NCBI RefSeq assembly: GCF_001027545.1
Contig: NZ_CP009498.1
Span: 434,001-498,000, forward strand
Reading direction: 5' to 3'
Length of the DNA stretch: 64,000 bases
Source: Endomicrobium proavitum
Lineage (GTDB): Bacteria; Elusimicrobiota; Endomicrobiia; Endomicrobiales; Endomicrobiaceae
Position numbers and translations under genes: made by a program. The notes beneath the pieces were generated by a model that had not been told where the DNA came from, ran no database searches, and was given only the letters and a program-made list of their open reading frames with translations. Each line of letters starts with the position of its first letter. Position 1 is the first letter of the stretch. Positions 25,716-33,163 of the stretch are shown here, piece after piece.

Positions 25716-27217
25716 GTTTAAATTTTATTACTCCGTTATTTGAAGTTGTCCGCGATGATAAAAAATGCATACGTTGTAAAGTTTGCGTTAAGCAGTGCTC
25801 CAATCAGGTTCACTCTTACGACGAGCAGGACGATATTGTTCTTGCCGACGACATTAAATGCGTAAACTGCCACAGATGCGTTTTGCTGTGCCCCACAAGA
25901 GCGCTGCAAATAAAAAAATATCCTTTGGAATTTAGAGAAAACGCAAACTGGACGGGTCAGGCGATAAACGAAATTTACAAACAGGCCGACACGGGCGGAG
26001 TTTTGCTTACCAGTATGGGAAATCCCAAACCGTTTCCTATTTACTGGGATAAAATGCTTCTTAATGCAAGTCAGGTTACAAATCCTTCCATAGATCCTCT
26101 TCGCGAGCCTATGGAAACAAAAACCATAATAGGCAGAAAGCCCGACAAACTTGAGTTTGATAAAAAGGGAAAGCTTACAACCGAAATGCCTCCGCAGCTG
26201 GAGCTTAACGTGCCTATAATGTTTTCCGCAATGAGCTACGGCTCTATTTCAAGAAACGCGCACGAGTCTTTGGCAAGAGCCGCTACGGAGCTTGGCACGC
26301 TTTACAACACGGGCGAGGGCGGGCTCAACAGAGATTTTTATAAATACGGAGCAAACACAATAGTTCAGGTTGCTTCGGGAAGGTTCGGCGTAAGTCCGGA
26401 ATATTTAAATGCGGGCGCGGCTATAGAAATTAAAATAGGTCAGGGCGCAAAACCCGGAATAGGCGGACATTTGCCCGGCAGAAAAGTTGACGAAGACGTT
26501 TCGGCTACAAGAATGATTCCCGTAGGTTCAGACGCTATTTCGCCTGCTCCTCACCACGATATTTATTCCATTGAAGATTTGAGACAGCTTATATATTCGC
26601 TTAAAGAAGCCAGCGGTTACAAGAAACCGGTTTTTGTAAAAATAGCCGCAGTTCACAACGCGGCGGCAATTGCTTCAGGAGTTGTCAGAGCCGGCGCAGA
26701 CGCCGTTATTGTTGACGGGTTCAGGGGCGGCACGGGCGCAGCGCCTTTAAGAGTAAGAGACAACGTAGGTATTCCCATTGAACTTGCTCTTGCGGCGATA
26801 GATCAAAGGCTTAGAGAAGAAGGCATAAGAAATCAAGCGTCGCTTGTAGTTGCGGGTTCTATAAGAAACAGCGCCGATATTGTAAAAGCAATAGCGTTAG
26901 GCGCGGATGCGGTTTATATAGGTTCTGCGGCGTTAATAGCTTTGGGTTGTCATATGTGTCATTCCTGCTCCACGGGAAAATGCAACTGGGGAATAGCAAC
27001 GCAGGAACCGGAACTTGTTAAAAGATTAAATCCGGACATTATGTATAAAAGACTCGTAAACCTTGTGTCGGCGTGGAATCACGAAATTCAAGAATTAATC
27101 GGCGGCATGGGTATAAACGCAATAGATAGTTTACGCGGCAACAGGCTTATGCTTCGCGGAGTAGGTTTGAATGAGAAAGAGCTTGAAATACTCGGCATTA
27201 AGCACGCGGGGGAATAA
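25712..27217 (+). CDS. Glutamate synthase FMN/synthase domain with N-terminal ferredoxin domain
   Basis: A 501-residue protein. Residues about 15-68 are a two-cluster ferredoxin (CIRCKVCVKQC and CVNCHRCVLLCP). The rest is the glutamate synthase central TIM barrel: MFSAMSYGSISRNAHES near 171, GEGGLNRDFYKY near 202, GAKPGIGGHLPGRKV near 245, DGFRGGTGAAPL near 343 and the Fe-S cysteines in CHMCHSCSTGKCNWG near 415. It combines 2-oxoglutarate and ammonia into glutamate using ferredoxin-level electrons. This is the GltB2 part of the split enzyme. Confidence 0.94.
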   Translation: MSLNFITPLFEVVRDDKKCIRCKVCVKQCSNQVHSYDEQDDIVLADDIKCVNCHRCVLLCPTRALQIKKYPLEFRENANWTGQAINEIYKQADTGGVLLTSMGNPKPFPIYWDKMLLNASQVTNPSIDPLREPMETKTIIGRKPDKLEFDKKGKLTTEMPPQLELNVPIMFSAMSYGSISRNAHESLARAATELGTLYNTGEGGLNRDFYKYGANTIVQVASGRFGVSPEYLNAGAAIEIKIGQGAKPGIGGHLPGRKVDEDVSATRMIPVGSDAISPAPHHDIYSIEDLRQLIYSLKEASGYKKPVFVKIAAVHNAAAIASGVVRAGADAVIVDGFRGGTGAAPLRVRDNVGIPIELALAAIDQRLREEGIRNQASLVVAGSIRNSADIVKAIALGADAVYIGSAALIALGCHMCHSCSTGKCNWGIATQEPELVKRLNPDIMYKRLVNLVSAWNHEIQELIGGMGINAIDSLRGNRLMLRGVGLNEKELEILGIKHAGE

Positions 27218-27222
27218 AATAT

Positions 27223-27684
27223 ATGAAAAGAGTTTACGCGTTTGAAAACAGATGTTTGGGCTGCGGACTTTGCGAGGTTTATTGTAAAACCGCGCATTCA
27301 AAATCTAAAGATATTATTAAAGCAAACAGAAATGAAAATATAACTTCGGCAATAGTTATAGAAGAAATTCTTCAGCCTAAAGCCGTAGCGTATTTTGCTT
27401 TGCAATGCCGTCATTGCGACGACGCAAAATGCGTTAAAGCCTGCATAGCGGGCGCAATGTATAAAGATGAAAACGGCGTTGTCAGAAACGATAAAGACAA
27501 ATGCGTCGCTTGTTTGTCGTGCCTTTTGGTTTGTCCGTTCGGCGCGGTCAAAAAGACTGAAGAGGGAAAAACCGTTTCCAAATGCGACCTTTGCATAGAT
27601 TTCGGCGCCCCTGCCTGCGTGGAAAACTGCCCTAACGGAGCTCTTAAACTTTTAGACGATAAAGAAGCGGAGGCGTTAAAATGA
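27223..27684 (+). CDS. Polyferredoxin, four [4Fe-4S] sites (HycB/NapG-like)
   Basis: A 153-residue iron-sulfur protein with four cysteine sets: CLGCGLCEVYC near residue 10, CRHCDDAKCVKAC near 63, CVACLSCLLVCP near 93 and CDLCIDFGAPACVENCP near 117. It probably wires the NAD(P)H oxidoreductase encoded next to the synthase subunit. It is five bases from the synthase gene and overlaps the oxidoreductase gene by four, so it belongs to the same operon. Confidence 0.88.
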   Translation: MKRVYAFENRCLGCGLCEVYCKTAHSKSKDIIKANRNENITSAIVIEEILQPKAVAYFALQCRHCDDAKCVKACIAGAMYKDENGVVRNDKDKCVACLSCLLVCPFGAVKKTEEGKTVSKCDLCIDFGAPACVENCPNGALKLLDDKEAEALK

Positions 27685-28937
27685 AATACGTAATCATCGG
27701 CAACAGCGCCGCCGGCGTTAACGCTGCAGACGCTATAAGAAAAAACGACAAAAAAGGTCAAATAACAATAATTTCAAACGAAGAGTTTCCGGCATACGGC
27801 AGACCGCTTATTTCTTATTATTTAAGCGGAAAAGTTAAACCGGAAAATATGTCTTACCGCGACGCAAGTTTTTATAAGTCAAGAAAAATTGACGTTTTGC
27901 TTAACACTGAAGTTACAAAGATAGATTCAAAAAATAAAAAAGTTATTACTTCCGGCGGCAAGAAAATAGATTATGACAAACTGCTTATAGCTACGGGAAG
28001 CGTTCCGTTTGTTCCGCCTACAAACGGTTTGGCAAATCAGGAAAACGTTTTTACGTTTTTAACTTACGGCGAATCAAGAAGGCTTAAAACAGCCGTAAAT
28101 AAAAACTCAAAAGTTGTTATTGTCGGCGCGGGTCTTATAGGTTTGAAGGCCGCCGAAGGTTTGTTCGGGCAGGTTGCAAAAATTACCGTTTTAGATTTGG
28201 CGGACAGAGTTATGGCGTCGGTTTTAGATAAACCGGCGGCAAAATTAATTCAAAGCCATATAGAACAAAACGATATAGATTTTAAACTCGGCGTAAGCGT
28301 TGCCGAAGTTGTCGGCGAGAAAAAAGTTTCAAAAGTTGTTCTTTCAAACGGAGAGTCGCTTCTTTGCGATATTTTAATAGTTGCCGTCGGAGTTCGCCCT
28401 AACGTTGCTCTTGCAAAGGAATCCGGTATTAAAGTTAACAGAGCTATAATTGTTGACGAATATATGCAAACTTCACAGAAAGATATTTACGCCGCGGGCG
28501 ACTGCGTTGAATCTTGGGATTGTCTTGCAAACGCTTGCAAAGTTTTGGCTTTGTGGCCTAACGCGTCTAATCAGGGCGAAACGGCGGGTTTTAATATGTC
28601 CGTCGGAAATAAACAAAAAGCGCCCGTTTCGTTTGCGATGAACGCAATCTCATTTTTCGGCTTGCAGTTAATATCCGCCGGAATTATAGGCGAAGCCAAT
28701 AAAAATTCAATTTTTGACAGAGCCGCAAATAAACTTAGAAGATTAAATATTGTTGACGACAAACTTTTGGGATACGTTTTAATTAACGACACCCAGAGAG
28801 CCGGAATTTATACCGCATTAATCAACGATAAAACAAAACTATCGTCTCTTGAATACGATATAACAAAAAAAGATATAGGCTTAAGCGTATATCCGAAAGC
28901 GTCAAGAGTTTGCAAAATATGGGGTCAAACAAAATGA
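27681..28937 (+). CDS. FAD-dependent pyridine nucleotide-disulfide-type oxidoreductase of glutamate synthase
   Basis: A 418-residue flavoprotein of the NADH:rubredoxin/nitrite reductase-like class. The FAD-binding VIIGNSAAGVNAADAIRK is at the N-terminus, the NAD-binding VVIVGAGLIGLKAAEGLF near residue 148 and the FAD-closing motif DIYAAGDCVE near 268. There is no redox-active CxxxxC pair. In this operon it most likely supplies NAD(P)H electrons to the split glutamate synthase in place of the classical GltD. It overlaps both neighbours by four bases (ATGA). Confidence 0.88.
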   Translation: MKYVIIGNSAAGVNAADAIRKNDKKGQITIISNEEFPAYGRPLISYYLSGKVKPENMSYRDASFYKSRKIDVLLNTEVTKIDSKNKKVITSGGKKIDYDKLLIATGSVPFVPPTNGLANQENVFTFLTYGESRRLKTAVNKNSKVVIVGAGLIGLKAAEGLFGQVAKITVLDLADRVMASVLDKPAAKLIQSHIEQNDIDFKLGVSVAEVVGEKKVSKVVLSNGESLLCDILIVAVGVRPNVALAKESGIKVNRAIIVDEYMQTSQKDIYAAGDCVESWDCLANACKVLALWPNASNQGETAGFNMSVGNKQKAPVSFAMNAISFFGLQLISAGIIGEANKNSIFDRAANKLRRLNIVDDKLLGYVLINDTQRAGIYTALINDKTKLSSLEYDITKKDIGLSVYPKASRVCKIWGQTK

Positions 28938-29668
28938 AAACAATTAACGCCGAAGGCTTATATTATCGTCAGTTAAACGAGCAAATAGACAAAGTTGTTA
29001 AGACCGATAAAAACATAATTTTAAACAACGTTTTCGGTCAAAGATATATCGGCAGAGCTCTTCCTGAAAAAGTTAAAATTAAAATTAACGGTTTTCCGGG
29101 AAACGATATGGCGGCTTACATGGACGGCGCCGAACTTGAAGTTTTCGGCAACGGTCAAGACGCCGTGGGAAATACAATGAACGGCGGGCGCATAATAGTT
29201 CACGGAAATTGCGGCGACACCACGGGCTATGCAATGCGCGGCGGCGAAATCTATGTTGAAGGTTACGTGGGTTACAGAGTCGGCATTCATATGAAAGAGT
29301 ATAAAGAAATAAAACCGGTAATAGTTATAGGCAAAAAAGCCGGCGACTTTTTGGGCGAATATATGGCAGGCGGAGCAATTATAGTTTTGGGCGTAGGACT
29401 TGATAAAAATGAAGATTTAATAGGCAAATACTGCGGCACGGGTATTCACGGCGGAGCTATTTTTCTTAACGGTTCTCCTGATAAATATAAATTAGGCAAA
29501 GAAGCCGCTAAAACGGAGCTTACCGATGCCGATAAAGCGTTGCTGAAAAAACATATTGAAGCTTACGGAAAATACTTTAAAAAAGACGTCAGCAAAATAA
29601 AAGCGGAAAAATTTTCAAAATACGCTCCGCTAAGCGCCAATCCGTACAGCAAGATGTACTCTAAATAA
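28934..29668 (+). CDS. Glutamate synthase GXGXG (alpha-domain 3) subunit
   Basis: The 244-residue protein is the beta-helix GXGXG domain of glutamate synthase as a separate chain (archaeal GltB3). Repeated glycine turns include GNDMAAYMDGAELEVFGNGQ, GNTMNGGRIIVHGN, GYAMRGGEIYVEG and GEYMAGGAIIVLG. I start at the ATG at 28934, which overlaps the previous stop as ATGA, in line with all other joints of this operon; an in-frame ATG at 28910 lies inside the upstream gene. In whole GltB this domain is structural and connects the glutaminase and synthase sites. Confidence 0.92.
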   Translation: MKTINAEGLYYRQLNEQIDKVVKTDKNIILNNVFGQRYIGRALPEKVKIKINGFPGNDMAAYMDGAELEVFGNGQDAVGNTMNGGRIIVHGNCGDTTGYAMRGGEIYVEGYVGYRVGIHMKEYKEIKPVIVIGKKAGDFLGEYMAGGAIIVLGVGLDKNEDLIGKYCGTGIHGGAIFLNGSPDKYKLGKEAAKTELTDADKALLKKHIEAYGKYFKKDVSKIKAEKFSKYAPLSANPYSKMYSK

Positions 29669-29680
29669 AACAAGCGGCAA

Positions 29681-29780
29681 CAGGCAAGATGATAAGAAGG
29701 TAGGAGGGCAAGAGGATAAGCAACGTCTTTTTGAGCCTTTACTCACCATCTTATCCTCTTATCTTCTCATCCTCTGCCTT
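29681..29780. repeat. GATAAG/CTTATC interspersed intergenic element, copy 3
   Basis: The 267-base gap before glnA starts with a purine-rich arm (GATGATAAGAAGG, AGGATAAG) and a matching pyrimidine-rich arm (CCATCTTATCCTCTTATCTT), as in the copies before ackA and etfB. The rest of the gap holds the glnA promoter region and attenuator. Confidence 0.6.
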
Positions 29781-29882
29781 CTGTGTCTATTTGTCGTTGA
29801 CGTTAATTTGTAATTGTTAAAAAAGGTATAAAATGTTTTATAAAATGTTTCACTGCTTATTTCCTATAGTGCATAAAAATAT

Positions 29883-29914
29883 AAACCCTGAAAATGTTTG
29901 TTTTCAGGGTTTTT
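29883..29914 (+). terminator. Intrinsic terminator (attenuator) directly ahead of glnA
   Basis: CCCTGAAAA (29886-29894) pairs perfectly with TTTTCAGGG (29901-29909) around TGTTTG and is followed by TTTTT, ending only nine bases before the glnA ribosome site. Any promoter for glnA must lie upstream, since no room is left after it, so this terminator should control glnA. A hexaloop hairpin TATAA-AATGTT-TTATA with loop A1/G4 occurs at 29827-29842, but it coincides with -10-like TATAAA sequences and may be promoter DNA instead of an RNA element. Confidence 0.8.
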
Positions 29915-29935
29915 CTCTATAAAAAGGAGATTAAA

Positions 29936-31264
29936 ATGAATTACACAAAAGAACAGATTATTCAGATTGTAAAAGAAAACAATGTAAAGTTTATACGCTT
30001 ACAGTTTACCGACATTTTGGGAAATTTAAAAAATGTTGCAATAACCGCAAGCCAGCTTGAAAAGGCTTTGGATAATAAGTGCATGTTTGACGGTTCTTCA
30101 ATAGAAGGTTTTGTGCGCATTGAAGAAAGCGACATGTATCTTCGTCCGGATTTAGATACGTTTGTAATTTTTCCGTGGAGACCGCAGGACGGAAAGGTTG
30201 CAAGATTTATTTGCGACGTTTATACTCCCGACGGAAAACCTTTTGAAGGCTGTCCCAGATACGCTTTGAAAAAAGTTTTAAAAGAGGCCGCGGATTTAGG
30301 GTATTCTTTCAACGTAGGTCCGGAATGCGAATTTTTCTTGTTTGTTACCGACGAGAAAGGTAAACCCACAACCATAACTCAAGACGACGCCGGATATTTT
30401 GATTTGGCGCCTATAGATTTGGGCGAAAATGCCAGACGGGATATTTGTTTAACTTTAGAAAATATGGGTTTTGAAATAGAAGCGTCTCACCATGAAGTTG
30501 CAAGAGGACAGCACGAGATAGATTTTAAATATGCGGACGCTTTAAAAGCCGCCGACAATATTAACACGTTTAAAATGGTTGTAAAAATCGTCGCGCAAAA
30601 ACACGGTCTTCACGCAACGTTTATGCCTAAACCTATAGCAGGAATAAACGGTTCGGGAATGCATACGAACATGTCGCTGTTTAAAGACGGAAAAAACGCG
30701 TTTTACGATGAAAAAGACGCGCTGCAGCTTTCTCAAACCGCTTACAATTATATCGGCGGGCTTATAAAAAATATGCGCTCTATGGCGGCGGTTACAAACC
30801 CGCTTGTAAACTCTTACAAAAGGCTTGTGCCGGGCTATGAAGCGCCTGTAAACATTGCGTGGTCTTGCCATAACAGAAGTCCGCTTATAAGAATTCCCGC
30901 GGCGCGCGGCGCCAGCACAAGAGTTGAACTGCGTAGCCCCGATCCGTCGTCAAATCCTTATTTGGTTTTAGCGGCGTGTTTGGCGGCAGGTCTTGACGGG
31001 GTAAAAAATAAAATAAAACCTCCAAAACCTGTGGAGCAGAATGTTTTCAAAATGACAAAAGAAGAAAAAGCTAAAGCCGGCGTAGGCGATTTGCCGTCGG
31101 AATTAAACGAAGCTTTAACGGAATTGCAAAACAGCGCGCTTATGAAAAACACGTTGGGCGAACATATTTTTGAAAATTATTTGGAAGCAAAACGCGAAGA
31201 GTGGTTTGAATATATAACTAAAGTTCATCAGTGGGAGTTAGACGAGTATCTTTCTGTCTATTAA
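29936..31264 (+). CDS. glnA: Glutamine synthetase type I (alpha class)
   Basis: A 442-residue [19 protein letters not shown] near residue 49, GPECEFFLF near 132, the ATP-binding [15 protein letters not shown] near 240 and [10 protein letters not shown] near 318 are intact. Its length and the lack of an adenylylation NLYDLPPE segment place it with the Bacillus-type GSI-alpha enzymes, which are controlled by feedback and transcription, not by adenylylation. The ATG at 29936 follows AAGGAG. It makes the glutamine used by the split glutamate synthase upstream and by carA, purF and pyrG downstream. Control is probably at the terminator just ahead. Confidence 0.97.
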   Translation: MNYTKEQIIQIVKENNVKFIRLQFTDILGNLKNVAITASQLEKALDNKCMFDGSSIEGFVRIEESDMYLRPDLDTFVIFPWRPQDGKVARFICDVYTPDGKPFEGCPRYALKKVLKEAADLGYSFNVGPECEFFLFVTDEKGKPTTITQDDAGYFDLAPIDLGENARRDICLTLENMGFEIEASHHEVARGQHEIDFKYADALKAADNINTFKMVVKIVAQKHGLHATFMPKPIAGINGSGMHTNMSLFKDGKNAFYDEKDALQLSQTAYNYIGGLIKNMRSMAAVTNPLVNSYKRLVPGYEAPVNIAWSCHNRSPLIRIPAARGASTRVELRSPDPSSNPYLVLAACLAAGLDGVKNKIKPPKPVEQNVFKMTKEEKAKAGVGDLPSELNEALTELQNSALMKNTLGEHIFENYLEAKREEWFEYITKVHQWELDEYLSVY

Positions 31265-31341
31265 TGTTTCCTTGTTTTGTTTCTGTTTTTACGAGCGGGG
31301 AATATGCCGTTGTTATTTTAAAAACGCATAAAGGTTAATTG

Positions 31342-31926
31342 ATGGATAAAGCTAAAATACTTATAGCTTCTTCAGATAAGTCTGTTTTAAGCTTGCTGAA
31401 AGTTCAGCTTGAAACGTCTTTATATAATGTGTTAGACGGACACTCTTCGGGAAATGAAGTTATAAGAAAAGTTAACACTCTGTTTCCCGATTTGGTTATA
31501 TCCGACTATAACTTGTCTGACATGACGGGTTTGGATCTTGCAAAATCCGTGGAAGATTCGCGCACGTGCCCGATAATAGTTTTGGCAAATGCCGCGCAAA
31601 GCGAATATGTTGAAGAGCTAAAGCGCGATTCGCTTGATATATTTTGCATAACAAAACCGGTGAATGCCGCCGTGTTAAATCATATGGTTGCGCTTGTATT
31701 AAGACTTTCAAGAAAAATGCAGGAATACGAAAGTCAGGTGGACAGTTTAAAAAACCAGCTTGAAGACAGAAAAATTATAGACCGCGCAAAAGGCATTCTC
31801 ATGAGTAAGTTTAACATGAGCGAAGACGCCGCCTACAAAGAGCTGCGCAAAAAAGCCATGAACGCCTCAAAAACGCTCGGACAGATAGCAAAAACAATAG
31901 TAGATATGTTTGCCGCAATGGACTAA
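31342..31926 (+). CDS. ANTAR-domain RNA-binding antitermination regulator with degenerate receiver
   Basis: A 194-residue protein. Residues 4-118 form a receiver fold with the phospho-acceptor Asp55 (LVISDYNLSD) and Lys105 (ITKPVN). The usual acidic pair at the first strand is replaced by serines (IASSDKS, only Asp12 remains) and the switch Thr/Ser position is alanine (VLANAA). A linking helix leads to an ANTAR domain at about 134-190 (RKIIDRAKGILMSKF, AYKELRKKAMNASKTL). ANTAR proteins bind hexaloop RNA hairpins and prevent termination, often for nitrogen genes. It follows glnA by 77 bases with no kinase nearby. The start at 31342 has AAAGG seven bases ahead. Targets are inferred to be the two attenuators upstream. 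Confidence 0.92.
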   Translation: MDKAKILIASSDKSVLSLLKVQLETSLYNVLDGHSSGNEVIRKVNTLFPDLVISDYNLSDMTGLDLAKSVEDSRTCPIIVLANAAQSEYVEELKRDSLDIFCITKPVNAAVLNHMVALVLRLSRKMQEYESQVDSLKNQLEDRKIIDRAKGILMSKFNMSEDAAYKELRKKAMNASKTLGQIAKTIVDMFAAMD

Positions 31927-31937
31927 AAAGCAAAGCT

Positions 31938-31966
31938 TTTTCACAATGCTAAATATTTGGTATAAT
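31938..31966 (+). promoter_or_regulatory. Probable promoter of carAB
   Basis: A perfect TATAAT (31961-31966) has TTTTCA (31938-31943) 17 bases upstream. It lies in the 62-base gap before carA, so the pyrimidine/purine genes can be expressed apart from glnA. The -35 is weak. Confidence 0.5.
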
Positions 31967-31988
31967 ATATAAAAATTCTGAGGAAAAC

Positions 31989-33140
31989 ATGAAAAAAGAG
32001 ACGAATGTTCTTGGAAAAAAAATCAAAAAAGCCCGTCTTGAATTGTCAAACGGCATTGTTCTTGAAGGACGCGCTATCGGCGCTTCTGTCAGCGTAAGCG
32101 GCGAAATGGTTTTCAACACCGGAATGCTTGGCTACAGCGAAGCTATGACAGATCCGTCATATCTTGGTCAAATTTTGGTTTTCAGCTTTTGCTTAATAGG
32201 AAATTACGGTATCCCTGCCCCCAAAGGCGGGGATTTTTTTAATGCAAAAGGGCATGAAAGCAATTCCATAAAAACGCAGGGTATAATAGTTTCGGATATT
32301 TTCGGCGGATGCCATCACCACGACGGCGGAATTTCTCTTGAACAGTGGATGATAGAAAATAACGTCCCCGGAATTGCGGGAATAGACACAAGATATTTAG
32401 TGCAAATGATAAGAGAAGAAGGAAATCTTTCGGGGCGCATAATTCCCGAAGGCGCGCCGAAAACAAAAATAAACAGATTTGAATTTTTAGAGAAATTTAC
32501 CGACGACGAATACGTTGACCCGTCAAAATATAATCTTATGCCGTCGGTATCCACGAAAGAAATACAAAAATTCGGCGCAGGCAAAAAGAAAGTTGCCGTT
32601 ATAGACTGCGGAGCAAAATTAAATATCTCAAGAATGCTCGTTGACAGAGGATGCGAAGTTTATCTTCTTCCGTGGGATACGGATTTTTCAAAAATAGACG
32701 TTGACGGCTGGCTTATAAGCAACGGCCCGGGCGATCCGCAAAACACGGGCAATTTAGTTGAGCGGGTTAGAAAAGACGTTTTAGGCTCGGGAAAACCTGT
32801 GCTTGGAATATGTTTGGGGCATCAAATACTATCTTTGGCGTCGGGCGCAAACACAAGAAGACTTCCTCACGGGCACAGAAGCCACAATCAGCCGGTTTTC
32901 TCGCTTCCTGAAAAACGCGCGTATATGTCAAGCCAAAACCACAGATACGCGGTTGAAAAAAAGACAATACAGCCCGGGTGGGAATTGTGGTTTGTAAACG
33001 CAAACGACGATTCCGTTGAAGGCTTAAAACATAAAACAAAACCGATGATGTCGGTGCAGTTTCACCCTGAAGCGTCGTCGGGACCAAACGATACAAGCTG
33101 GATAATGGATAAATTCATAGATTTAATAAAAAATAAATAA
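31989..33140 (+). CDS. carA: Carbamoyl-phosphate synthase small (glutaminase) subunit
   Basis: A 383-residue CarA. The N-terminal domain contains GEMVFNTGMLGYSEAMTDPS near residue 38. The class I glutaminase domain has the nucleophile Cys in VLGICLGHQILSLA near 270 and the His/Glu pair in SVQFHPEASSGP near 355. It releases ammonia from glutamine for CarB, encoded 23 bases downstream. An SD GAGGAAA precedes the ATG. Confidence 0.97.
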   Translation: MKKETNVLGKKIKKARLELSNGIVLEGRAIGASVSVSGEMVFNTGMLGYSEAMTDPSYLGQILVFSFCLIGNYGIPAPKGGDFFNAKGHESNSIKTQGIIVSDIFGGCHHHDGGISLEQWMIENNVPGIAGIDTRYLVQMIREEGNLSGRIIPEGAPKTKINRFEFLEKFTDDEYVDPSKYNLMPSVSTKEIQKFGAGKKKVAVIDCGAKLNISRMLVDRGCEVYLLPWDTDFSKIDVDGWLISNGPGDPQNTGNLVERVRKDVLGSGKPVLGICLGHQILSLASGANTRRLPHGHRSHNQPVFSLPEKRAYMSSQNHRYAVEKKTIQPGWELWFVNANDDSVEGLKHKTKPMMSVQFHPEASSGPNDTSWIMDKFIDLIKNK

Positions 33141-33163
33141 TTGACATATAAAGGGAAAAAAAC

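Noticed and set aside
29894-29935. N-terminally extended glnA starting at ATG 29894
   Set aside because: That ATG is inside the terminator stem and would add a nonconserved peptide; the ATG at 29936 has a proper AAGGAG site.
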